From Bdellovibrionales bacterium (GTDB lineage Bacteria > Bdellovibrionota > Bdellovibrionia > Bdellovibrionales > UBA1609): DNA of 5,363 nt. Location of the stretch: positions 1 through 5,363 of the forward strand of contig DAIDJH010000139.1 in NCBI GenBank assembly GCA_027451425.1, given 5' to 3'. The notes beneath the pieces were generated by a model. It did no database searches. It saw only the letters and a list, made by a program, of their open reading frames with translations, and had not been told where the DNA came from. The position numbers were made by a program, and so were the translations under genes. Below are positions 1 to 5,363 of the stretch, piece after piece; position 1 is the stretch's first letter; each line of letters starts with the position of its first letter.

Positions 1-1
1 C

Positions 2-769
2 ATGTGCCAAATTCCGTACGCGTACACTCCCCCACAATACACGGACAGCCATACATGCGCTCTACTGACGAACAATGCTAAAATAGATCACACCGTCATG
101 TACTGGAAAAATTTAAGTAATGAATGCAATGGCGCGCTCCAATGTTCAAAAATTGAAACGCAACTCGCCACCGATCTTGGCAGCAAAGTGCTCAAGATCG
201 CGCAAGAGATCGAGATCTCAAGAACAAATCCGTACAATCAGAACAATGTTCCAGGCAACGGCGGAATCAACGGCGGTTTTCAGAATGACCGGATGCAACG
301 CACAAATATCGGCAACGGCCCGTTCAGAATCACACCCGGCAACGGCATTGGCATGAACAACAATAATGGCATGATGAACAATGGCCTTCGCTTCAACAAT
401 GGTCAGTTTGGCATTAATAATAACGGTCCGTTTGGTTTTAACGGCGCCGGTATGAACCCCAATATGATGCAGCAGCAAAATTCACGATTTGCCGTCGCTA
501 ACAATGCTGTGGCAATGAATAATGGCGGCAACTTCGGTAACAACCCTACTTTTAATGGCCCTACGTTCGGTGGTCCCATGACAATCAGCCGCTCACAGTT
601 CATGACCTCAATTCCGCCGAGCACGTTCAACAGCGCTGCCACCGCCCGTACGCAGGCCCGCCCCGCCATCAATCAGAGCGCGGTGCCGTCGATTTCATCG
701 TCGTACACAGCGCCATGGACATGCCGTGGAATCGGCCCCGCATATTGTGTTGGTGGTGTCGGTAGCTAA
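2..769 (+). CDS. Asn/Gly/Met-rich cysteine-containing protein, probably 5'-truncated
   Basis: I do not recognise a family. The frame is open to the left edge, and the first ATG (base 2) has no visible upstream sequence, so the true start may lie outside the window. There is no signal peptide at this Met, which fits a missing N-terminus. Residues 1-71 are of mixed composition with Cys at 2, 19, 42 and 48 and end in a short helix-like stretch (ATDLGSKVLKIAQEIE). Residues about 75-195 are low complexity, dominated by Asn, Gly, Met, Phe and Pro, with repeated NNG and GNG units. Residues 195-238 are Ser/Thr/Ala-rich, and the tail carries two more cysteines (241 and 249) in a Gly-rich end. Six cysteines would suit disulfides in an exported protein. 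The middle is probably disordered or surface-exposed; that is inference. The stop is TAA, followed 38 nt later by an intrinsic terminator, which supports the gene being real and the last of its transcript. Confidence 0.7.
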   Translation: MCQIPYAYTPPQYTDSHTCALLTNNAKIDHTVMYWKNLSNECNGALQCSKIETQLATDLGSKVLKIAQEIEISRTNPYNQNNVPGNGGINGGFQNDRMQRTNIGNGPFRITPGNGIGMNNNNGMMNNGLRFNNGQFGINNNGPFGFNGAGMNPNMMQQQNSRFAVANNAVAMNNGGNFGNNPTFNGPTFGGPMTISRSQFMTSIPPSTFNSAATARTQARPAINQSAVPSISSSYTAPWTCRGIGPAYCVGGVGS

Positions 770-807
770 TTTTAGTCTAGCCTAAGATCATTCCATCCTT
801 CTTTACT

Positions 808-840
808 GTGGCCGCGCAAAAACGCGGCCACGGCTTTTTT
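808..840 (+). terminator. Rho-independent terminator of the Asn-rich gene
   Basis: A perfect 9-bp GC-rich stem (GTGGCCGCG at 808-816 pairs with CGCGGCCAC at 823-831) closes a six-base loop, CAAAAA. It is followed by GGC and six Ts (835-840). It lies 38 nt after the TAA of the + strand gene. The T-tract is only on the + strand, so it terminates that gene and is not a classic bidirectional terminator for the convergent barrel gene. Confidence 0.92.
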
Positions 841-885
841 GCGGGCGGATTCTCAACTAGATAATGTTTATGCCAAGGTCAGCAG

Positions 886-1377
886 TTAAAAATAATACCG
901 GCCGCCTATGCCAACCTCGAGATCGGCATAGGTTGCGGGGATGATATCCATGACAAACGCGAGTTCACCAAAGACTTCAACTCGTGGATCGTGAAACATA
1001 TAGCGGACGCCCCCCACAGCACGAGGGCCAATTTCAAGGCCATTATTATTACTGTTGGAGCTGTAGTTGCCACGATCAACGGCGCTGCCGCCTAAACCAT
1101 AGTAACCGTCAAACCACTCCTTATTGACTTGAAAAAGTCGCGGCTTTTGCCAAAGAAGATCGCCGCTCATACGAAAATTATCGCCATCGCCCCAGCCAAT
1201 CGTACCATCGTAAGCGTTTTTTAAATCGCGGACGTATTTAAATGTAAAACCCGTCGTTGTACCAAGCACGGCGCCAACTCCGAGCTGATGATTGCCTTCT
1301 GCATGCGCAACATTTGTGCATGAAACGCCCAGAAAGAAAATCGTAAAAGCTAAATAAAAAAAGAACGTCGATCTCAT
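886..1377 (-). CDS. Small outer-membrane beta-barrel protein, DUF3996-like
   Basis: A 163-residue exported protein. Residues 1-26 form a signal peptide: Arg at 2, hydrophobic core FFFYLAFTIFFLGV, and a signal peptidase I site at AHA26-E27. Cys20 sits in LGVSC, a poor lipobox because position -3 is Gly, so I do not call it a lipoprotein. The mature part opens with a LGVGAVLGTTTGFTFKY segment and continues with alternating aromatic/polar strands, Gly turns and an Asn/Ser-rich loop (105-113). It ends in GGRYYF, the terminal aromatic Phe expected of a substrate of the BAM insertion machinery. The opening pattern (Gly-rich, TG-x-x-x-KY, then a K-N-A-x-D-G motif) resembles DUF3996-type barrels from memory. 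The size suits an eight-stranded barrel. The ATG start is preceded by AAAGGA with a 4-nt gap. No substrate can be inferred. The leader contains a terminator hairpin, which suggests regulated read-through. Confidence 0.85.
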   Translation of the reverse strand: MRSTFFFYLAFTIFFLGVSCTNVAHAEGNHQLGVGAVLGTTTGFTFKYVRDLKNAYDGTIGWGDGDNFRMSGDLLWQKPRLFQVNKEWFDGYYGLGGSAVDRGNYSSNSNNNGLEIGPRAVGGVRYMFHDPRVEVFGELAFVMDIIPATYADLEVGIGGRYYF

Positions 1378-1381
1378 ATGA

Positions 1382-1387
1382 TCCTTT
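1382..1387 (-). promoter_or_regulatory. Shine-Dalgarno site of the small barrel gene
   Basis: AAAGGA on the - strand lies 4 nt before the ATG at 1377. The gap is slightly shorter than usual. It sits just 4 nt beyond the T-tract of the upstream terminator, so the ribosome site and the terminator are nearly fused. Confidence 0.7.
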
Positions 1388-1391
1388 CGTT

Positions 1392-1433
1392 AAAAAACCC
1401 AGGGGGACACGTTACGTGAACGCGCCCCCTGGG
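1392..1433 (-). terminator. Intrinsic terminator or attenuator between porin and small barrel genes
   Basis: Read on the - strand, a perfect 9-bp stem (CCCAGGGGG at 1433-1425 with CCCCCTGGG at 1406-1398) encloses an 18-nt loop and is followed directly by six Ts (1397-1392). The loop holds a further small palindrome (CACG-TAA-CGTG), so the structure may be longer. It lies 79 nt after the porin stop codon, as expected for that gene's terminator. It ends only 14 nt before the ATG of the small barrel gene, so any conventional leader of that gene must contain it. That makes an attenuator role plausible. Confidence 0.88.
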
Positions 1434-1512
1434 CCTCGCAACCGCCGTCGCCAGTCGCAATCCAAGATGTGTCGCCATGTTGTCGTCACAAAGTTGCACG
1501 CATGGTTGAAAT

Positions 1513-3045
1513 CTAGAAGCTGACGGCTGCCCTTGATAACAATCCATAAGACATATCTGCTTTAAACTGCCCGCCCACAGTCCACGCTTGGCCGGGCAAC
1601 AAAACTCCCACTTCGTTTTGCCACATTATACTTTTGCTAACCTGATAATTCGCCGTTATATCGAGTTCGTAACCAAGATCAGATGAGGTGTTGTAATAGC
1701 TCAAACTGTTTGTCGTGGGGTTCCCTTCGGTCACGGTTGAATTATCGAGCCACGCTCCCGTGAGGGTTGCGGTGCCCGACCACCGGTCACTAAAGATCCG
1801 CGTGATTGAAGGAGAAAGGTAGTACACGTTAGAAATCGCCTCTGTGTCAGGATCATCATCGACAGATGGATCGCTTGATGGTCCGCTCCCCGAGTTACCA
1901 ACGGCATCTCGTCGACCGATCAAAGATGTATGCAATAAATCCGCTTGGCCGAGCGGTTGATTGAAGAGAAGTAACGCCACATCGTAGTTTTGGTTGAAAA
2001 TAAATCCCTCATACTGAGTGTCAGTTCTCGGGTCACCGCCTGTCGCGAGCCCTGCCTTAACTCCAAATCCCCACTTACTAGTTTGTGGAGTGTAGCTATA
2101 CTCAACCACTGCACCAAACCCACCCAATTTCACGTTGTTACCATCCACATTGTCAACGCCAAAATTGCCGCTTTGCAAACCGGCTTCGAAACCAGCGCTG
2201 TAGTTTTTGGACTTCTTCTTATAAAATACGTTCACGTTTTTGATATCCATTCGATCCGGCTGAACTGTATTTGGTTGCGCAGAGATACTAACCGGATACT
2301 CGGGAGTGTCATTACCGGCCGGCGATGCCATACGGTTTTGATAAAATAAGCCAATTGACGTGTTAGAATCCGGATCATCGTATTCCGCTTGCAAATCCCA
2401 CTCTTCAATACCATCGGCACCGGAAAGATCGCTATTCACTGGGTTGTTATAAATGTTGCCCAAGTCACCGCCGTACACTTTTGCAAACATCGGCATGATA
2501 AAGAGATTGCCAATATTGACTTTGTAAGCCACGGCATCTCGCGTGTCGACGTAGTGATCAAACAGTCCACTGCCGTCACTGTAGCTCATGCCGAGACCAA
2601 AATTGAGCGGAACACGACCCACAATCAAATCACCAAACTCTTGCTCCATTTTCATATAAAGCTCGGTGACCGAAAACACTTCGGATCGCTGGTATTCAGA
2701 AATCGCGGAGCTATTGCCGATGCCAGTACCAGGAACACCATTATTTGCTCCAACGCCATCGCCGAAAACAGCACCCAGGTTATTGCCTCCAACGCCGCTG
2801 TTTAAAATGTTGAATTGCGAATAAATGTAGATGCCGTCAGCCGCAACGAATTTTGGCCGTAAAATCAAAGTTTGAACCCCGTAATTTTTGTCCTTGGCCA
2901 CACGATTATCCAACTGTGGGTTACCGATGGCATCACCTTCAACACGATACATCCCTGACCACTCAAGATCAGCACGGGCTATCGTCGCCGACAATGAAAG
3001 CATACTTATAATTGCGCTTAAAAAAATGAGACTTTTATGTGCCAC
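1513..3045 (-). CDS. Porin-like outer-membrane beta-barrel protein
   Basis: A channel-type barrel of about 510 residues, numbered here from the GTG at 3045. From that start, residues 1-25 make a compact signal peptide: His-Lys n-region, hydrophobic core SLIFLSAIISMLSL, and cleavage after IARA before DLEWSG. The mature chain alternates strands such as YGVQTLILRPKF and IYIYSQFNIL with long polar loops, including a Gly/Asn-rich loop (about 83-114) and an Asp/Ser-rich loop (about 383-403). It ends in AAVSF, the C-terminal Phe of BAM substrates. The segment GLATGGDPRTDTQYEGF recalls the GD-containing strand/loop of alginate-export-type porins, and the overall pattern resembles large Bdellovibrio barrel proteins. 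Both resemblances are from memory. Substrate is unknown. Longer ATG starts exist at 3078 and 3087, but they would overlap the preceding DUF507 gene by 44-53 nt. The 11-nt overlap suggests translational coupling. Confidence 0.82.
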   Translation of the reverse strand: MAHKSLIFLSAIISMLSLSATIARADLEWSGMYRVEGDAIGNPQLDNRVAKDKNYGVQTLILRPKFVAADGIYIYSQFNILNSGVGGNNLGAVFGDGVGANNGVPGTGIGNSSAISEYQRSEVFSVTELYMKMEQEFGDLIVGRVPLNFGLGMSYSDGSGLFDHYVDTRDAVAYKVNIGNLFIMPMFAKVYGGDLGNIYNNPVNSDLSGADGIEEWDLQAEYDDPDSNTSIGLFYQNRMASPAGNDTPEYPVSISAQPNTVQPDRMDIKNVNVFYKKKSKNYSAGFEAGLQSGNFGVDNVDGNNVKLGGFGAVVEYSYTPQTSKWGFGVKAGLATGGDPRTDTQYEGFIFNQNYDVALLLFNQPLGQADLLHTSLIGRRDAVGNSGSGPSSDPSVDDDPDTEAISNVYYLSPSITRIFSDRWSGTATLTGAWLDNSTVTEGNPTTNSLSYYNTSSDLGYELDITANYQVSKSIMWQNEVGVLLPGQAWTVGGQFKADMSYGLLSRAAVSF

Positions 3046-3307
3046 GACGGCGCAGCTCTTCTTCGAGGTATTTCGCATATAACACATCCCATTCAGGCGA
3101 CCCTTCGGGGACCCCCCGCTTGAGCGAGGCGACAGTCGCTTTTGCCTTGCGGTCGATTTCTTCCATCTCCGCAATAAAATTGCTAATTGCACGCTTGGCG
3201 ACTTTTATTGCCACGTCATCATCGGAGTAATCAACCAAATCATCATTCCAAATGCCGTCAATGAGCAGGTGCGCAAAATGCGTTTGGCGGTCTTCAGATA
3301 AAATCAC
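3035..3307 (-). CDS. DUF507 family protein, copy B
   Basis: A 90-residue cytoplasmic protein that I recognise as DUF507. It has the opening ILSEDR-x-x-x-x-A-H-L-L-I-D-G-I, an acidic central stretch (DLVDYSDDDVAIKVAKRAI), a charged helix (EEIDRKAKATVASLKRGV) and the characteristic tail GSPEWDVLYAKYLEEELRRRG. The length is normal for the family and the protein is complete. The molecular function of DUF507 is not established as far as I know. The start is GTG, overlapping the stop of copy A as GTGA, and AAGGGA lies 7 nt upstream at 3320-3315. Translation is therefore probably coupled to copy A. Its last codons overlap the porin start. It has no signal peptide or membrane segment. Confidence 0.9.
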   Translation of the reverse strand: MILSEDRQTHFAHLLIDGIWNDDLVDYSDDDVAIKVAKRAISNFIAEMEEIDRKAKATVASLKRGVPEGSPEWDVLYAKYLEEELRRRGT

Positions 3308-3582
3308 AGCACAATCCCTTTTTCTTTGGCGAGTTTTTTCTTAAGAAGCGGGAACATCTTGAACCTCTGAAACTGGCCAGGGTTCTGCCTTTCAAGGTCG
3401 TCCATCATGCGATTAACCTCACGCTCCAGTTCGGTTTCGCGCTCGTACTCCCTCAGGAGTATTTCACAGGCGCGCTGAAACACGCGATCTTCTTTTTCTT
3501 TGAAGGTGACAATGTTTTGCGCTTTGAGGTCTTTGAACACGTGTTGAACAAGTCGCTGCACGAGCTTTTCGTTTGACTTCAT
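3304..3582 (-). CDS. DUF507 family protein, copy A (divergent paralogue)
   Basis: A 92-residue, highly charged helical protein. It starts MKSNEKLVQRLVQHVFKDLKAQNIV and continues through a Glu/Arg-rich helix (REYERETELEREVNRMMDDLE) to a basic end, LLKKKLAKEKGIVL. The layout (N-terminal helix, acidic middle, final KKKLAxEKG) matches the shorter, divergent DUF507 type often paired with a canonical copy. This assignment is less certain than for copy B because the GSPEWDxLY tail is absent. I chose the ATG at 3582: the frame stays open upstream, but that extension is Arg-rich and antisense to the PBP start. No good Shine-Dalgarno sequence precedes the ATG. A TTGACA-17-TTTAGT promoter would begin the transcript almost at the start codon, so the mRNA may be leaderless. 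The stop overlaps the start of copy B. Confidence 0.78.
   Translation of the reverse strand: MKSNEKLVQRLVQHVFKDLKAQNIVTFKEKEDRVFQRACEILLREYERETELEREVNRMMDDLERQNPGQFQRFKMFPLLKKKLAKEKGIVL
3315..3320 (-). promoter_or_regulatory. Shine-Dalgarno site deciding the GTG start of DUF507 copy B
   Basis: AAGGGA on the - strand is 7 nt before the GTG at 3307, inside the last codons of copy A. It supports GTG as the initiator, with the GTGA overlap, over any later codon. Confidence 0.6.
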
Positions 3583-3586
3583 TATT

Positions 3587-3613
3587 TTGACTAAATCCGC
3601 TACTGCCCATAAT
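3587..3613 (+). promoter_or_regulatory. Possible promoter for the class A PBP gene
   Basis: TTGACT (3587-3592) and CATAAT (3608-3613) each match five of six consensus bases, but the spacer is only 15 nt, shorter than the usual 16-18. The start point would be near 3620, just before the ATG at 3624, which would favour that codon over the ATG at 3612. The elements overlap those of the opposing promoter. The real promoter could instead lie further upstream, inside the DUF507 gene. Confidence 0.25.
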
Positions 3614-3618
3614 GTCAA
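3590..3618 (-). promoter_or_regulatory. Predicted sigma-70-type promoter for the DUF507 operon
   Basis: On the - strand, a perfect -35 box TTGACA (3618-3613) is followed by a 17-nt spacer and TTTAGT (3595-3590), which matches four of six -10 consensus bases. The expected start point, about 7 nt further on, falls at the ATG (3582) of DUF507 copy A. That implies a leaderless or nearly leaderless transcript and would explain the missing Shine-Dalgarno sequence. The -35 box lies inside the first codons of the PBP gene. Confidence 0.45.
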
Positions 3619-5363
3619 GCGGCATGAAGTGGCTCGTGCGTTCGCTCGTTTTTGTTTTCGTCGTTGTGTTAGCCGCCGCGATCGTGGCCTGGCGTCTCGA
3701 CTCTGAAATGAAAGAGCGAATTGCACACGGTTGGTTTCGCCCACCCGTCAATTTGTACGCACGCGGCGAAGTACTTTTCACAGGCGAACAAATTTCGGCC
3801 GAAGATCTGCAAAATAGGCTTGTCGCGCAATCGTACCGTGAACGCCACGGCGCCGAAACACTGTATCCAAACGATTTTATTCGACTGAGTCGTGACCAGT
3901 GCCTCGATCTATTAAAAGACGACTTCTTAAGCGCGGTCACAGAATGCCTAGAATTTCGCAAAAGCACCGGCCGGCCTGTTTTGGTCGCATTTTCACCAGC
4001 CTTGATTTCGCATGTTTTTAGCGGCGAACCGCTCAGCGAAATCCCTCGCATAGAGCTTGAGCCACAACTGTTCGCGCAGTTTTACAACGGCGAGCCGATA
4101 TTGCGTCAAATCCTGCACATTGGCGACGTTCCGCTGGAATGTTCGGAGGCCGTGACGGCCATCGAAGATCGCGAATTTCTTGAGCACCATGGCGTAAGCC
4201 CTGAAGGACTGCTTCGCGCCCTTGTCCGCGATCTTGTGGAGGGTCGCTATGCCCAGGGCGGCAGCACAATTACCCAACAACTTGTGAAAAATTATTTTTT
4301 AACCCCGAAAAAAACTCTGGGTCGGAAAATACAAGAAATTGTTATGGCGGTTTTACTAGAAACCAACTTGAATAAAGATCAAATTCTCGAAAACTATCTC
4401 AATGTTATTTATATGGGACAAAGCGGACCATTTCAGGTGATCGGTTTTGGCTCCGCGAGCCAACACTACTTCAGTAAACGACTCGGCGATCTCAATTTGC
4501 CTGAATGCGCGCTACTTGCCGCTATGATCAACAATCCGAAACGCTTCAATCCGTTTGCCCACCCCAAAGCGTCGATCAATCGCCGCAGGTTGGTTTTGAA
4601 ACATATGGTTGAAGACAATATGATTTCAGCGCATGACGCCGATTGGGCGAATGCGGCGCCACTTCCGCAACCACCGGGCACACGGGCCGCTGATCCGACG
4701 ACGACACACCTGACGGAACCCGCGCCATATTTCACGCAAGCGATTTTTCGCGAGCTCGACCGATCGCGCATTTCGACCGAAGAGGGCCTCAACGTGTACA
4801 CGACACTCGATGTATCGGCGCAGGAACTCGCCCAGCGGGACGTACTTCAGCACGTACGCACACTTGAACGCGACAACAAGAGCATTGCGAAAATCAAAGC
4901 CACCGGCAAAGAACTTGAGGCCTCGCTTATCTCGGTGGATGTCGACACCGGCGACGTGCTCGCACTTGTCGGAGGCCGACATTTTTCGCGTACACAGTAC
5001 AATCGCGTGCTGGATGCACACAGACAAGTGGGCTCCATAATGAAGCCGTTTGTTTATCTTGCCGCACTCGAAAGCCGCGATGCAAACGGCGCAAGATACA
5101 CCGCCACGTCGCTTGTCGACGATGAACCGTTTATTTACCGGTATCAGGGGCAATCGTGGTCGCCGAAAGACTACACGCGCAAATATCACGGCAAGGTCCC
5201 ACTTTTCTATGCGCTCAAAAATTCACTGAACACAGCCACCGCAAAGCTTGGGATACAAATCGGCCTCACCAATATCGTCGATGTCGCCCGCCGTGCCGGA
5301 ATCACGCAATCAAACATCGAACCGTTGCCCTCTCTTACGCTCGGCGCCTTTGAAATTTACCCT
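3612..5363 (+). CDS. mrcB: Class A penicillin-binding protein, PBP1B type (3'-truncated by window)
   Basis: A bifunctional peptidoglycan synthase anchored in the inner membrane. 584 codons are present and the frame is open at the right edge. One membrane segment spans residues about 7-27. Next comes a UB2H-like domain (about 47-140, from PPVNLYARG), the hallmark of PBP1B. The GT51 glycosyltransferase domain has all its motifs: EDREFLEHHG with catalytic Glu185, GGSTITQQLVKN (216-227), RKIQE with Glu242, ILENYLNVIYMGQ (258-270) and RRRLVL (324-329). The transpeptidase domain follows, with SxxK as S475-I-M-K478 in VGSIMKPF and SxN as S538-L-N540. The KTG motif must lie beyond 5363. Starts at ATG 3612 and ATG 3624 are both possible; neither has a strong Shine-Dalgarno sequence. 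The gene is divergent from DUF507 copy A with a 29-nt gap. The symbol follows the E. coli PBP1B gene by domain layout, not by proven orthology. Confidence 0.95.
   Translation, partial: MSSGMKWLVRSLVFVFVVVLAAAIVAWRLDSEMKERIAHGWFRPPVNLYARGEVLFTGEQISAEDLQNRLVAQSYRERHGAETLYPNDFIRLSRDQCLDLLKDDFLSAVTECLEFRKSTGRPVLVAFSPALISHVFSGEPLSEIPRIELEPQLFAQFYNGEPILRQILHIGDVPLECSEAVTAIEDREFLEHHGVSPEGLLRALVRDLVEGRYAQGGSTITQQLVKNYFLTPKKTLGRKIQEIVMAVLLETNLNKDQILENYLNVIYMGQSGPFQVIGFGSASQHYFSKRLGDLNLPECALLAAMINNPKRFNPFAHPKASINRRRLVLKHMVEDNMISAHDADWANAAPLPQPPGTRAADPTTTHLTEPAPYFTQAIFRELDRSRISTEEGLNVYTTLDVSAQELAQRDVLQHVRTLERDNKSIAKIKATGKELEASLISVDVDTGDVLALVGGRHFSRTQYNRVLDAHRQVGSIMKPFVYLAALESRDANGARYTATSLVDDEPFIYRYQGQSWSPKDYTRKYHGKVPLFYALKNSLNTATAKLGIQIGLTNIVDVARRAGITQSNIEPLPSLTLGAFEIYP

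Larger units (their letters stand above)
1374..1478 (-). other. Possible 34-codon leader reading frame through the terminator
   Basis: An ATG at 1478 opens a 34-codon frame (starting MATHLGLRLATAVA) that crosses the whole terminator hairpin and stops at TGA 1376-1374, overlapping the barrel ATG as ATGA. Such an arrangement could couple translation to read-through. There is no convincing Shine-Dalgarno sequence before its ATG, the product resembles nothing I know, and an open frame of this length is not rare by chance. I list it as a possibility and not as a gene. Confidence 0.2.

Noticed and set aside
770..885. Shared bidirectional terminator for the convergent genes
   Set aside because: The hairpin has a T-tract on the + strand only; the - strand side reads into AGTAAAG, so no intrinsic terminator for the barrel gene is visible here.
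1318..1377. Lipoprotein reading of the small barrel protein (Cys20 in LGVSC)
   Set aside because: The -3 position is Gly and an ideal AHA signal peptidase I site follows six residues later; a barrel with terminal Phe fits better.
1434..1512. Separate promoter for the small barrel gene upstream of the hairpin
   Set aside because: TTGTGA with a 17-nt spacer leads only to ATCTTG, a poor -10; no pair good enough to call, though a non-sigma-70 promoter cannot be excluded.
1990..2805. + strand open frames (about 119 and 138 codons) across the porin gene
   Set aside because: They are antisense to a gene with signal peptide, strand pattern and C-terminal Phe, and their translations show no domain features.
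3101..3110. CCC-TTCG-GGG hairpin with UUCG-type loop
   Set aside because: It has a three-pair stem, lies in codons for the conserved GVPEG part of DUF507 copy B and on the non-coding strand; explained by coding.
3583..3744. 54-codon N-terminal extension of DUF507 copy A
   Set aside because: It is Arg-rich, antisense to the PBP membrane segment and not part of DUF507; start at 3582 preferred.
3464..4051. Long - strand open frame (about 195 codons) opposite the PBP start
   Set aside because: It is Ser/Arg-rich, lies antisense to a PBP with clear domain motifs and also overlaps DUF507 copy A; typical antisense shadow.
4626..5189. Long - strand open frame (about 187 codons) inside the PBP gene
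   Set aside because: It is antisense to the linker and transpeptidase part of the PBP, with no recognisable domain or ribosome site.

Overview
The window looks like a Gram-negative chromosome. Two proteins have outer-membrane beta-barrel features (signal peptide, C-terminal Phe), and the right end encodes a PBP1B-type class A penicillin-binding protein. Two adjacent DUF507 genes plus barrels of this style fit Bdellovibrionota or another former delta-proteobacterial lineage. That placement is inference from remembered family distribution, not from a search. Nothing indicates phage, transposon, CRISPR, tRNA or rRNA.

Layout. On the + strand, 2-769 is the end (possibly the whole) of an Asn/Gly/Met-rich, six-cysteine protein of unknown function. 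A textbook intrinsic terminator follows at 808-840. From 886 to 3582 everything lies on the - strand, in transcription order: DUF507 copy A (3582-3304), DUF507 copy B (3307-3035, overlapping A by 4 nt), a ~510-residue porin-like protein (3045-1513, overlapping B by about 11 nt), an intrinsic terminator (1433-1392) and a small DUF3996-like outer-membrane barrel protein (1377-886). On the + strand, a class A PBP starts at about 3612 and runs off the right edge. Its start codon is only 29 nt from that of DUF507 A.

Working together. The tight overlaps make DUF507 A, DUF507 B and the porin a probable co-transcribed, translationally coupled unit. The small barrel gene lies 14 nt beyond the T-tract of a strong terminator, so it is probably expressed by read-through or by attenuation control. 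The PBP polymerises and cross-links peptidoglycan, so the region is envelope-centred, although the role of DUF507 proteins is unknown.

The observations most worth a second look are the terminator embedded in the leader of the small barrel gene, the interlocked divergent promoter-like elements at 3587-3618, and the DUF507-DUF507-porin coupling. I did not see a clearly new defence or mobile system.
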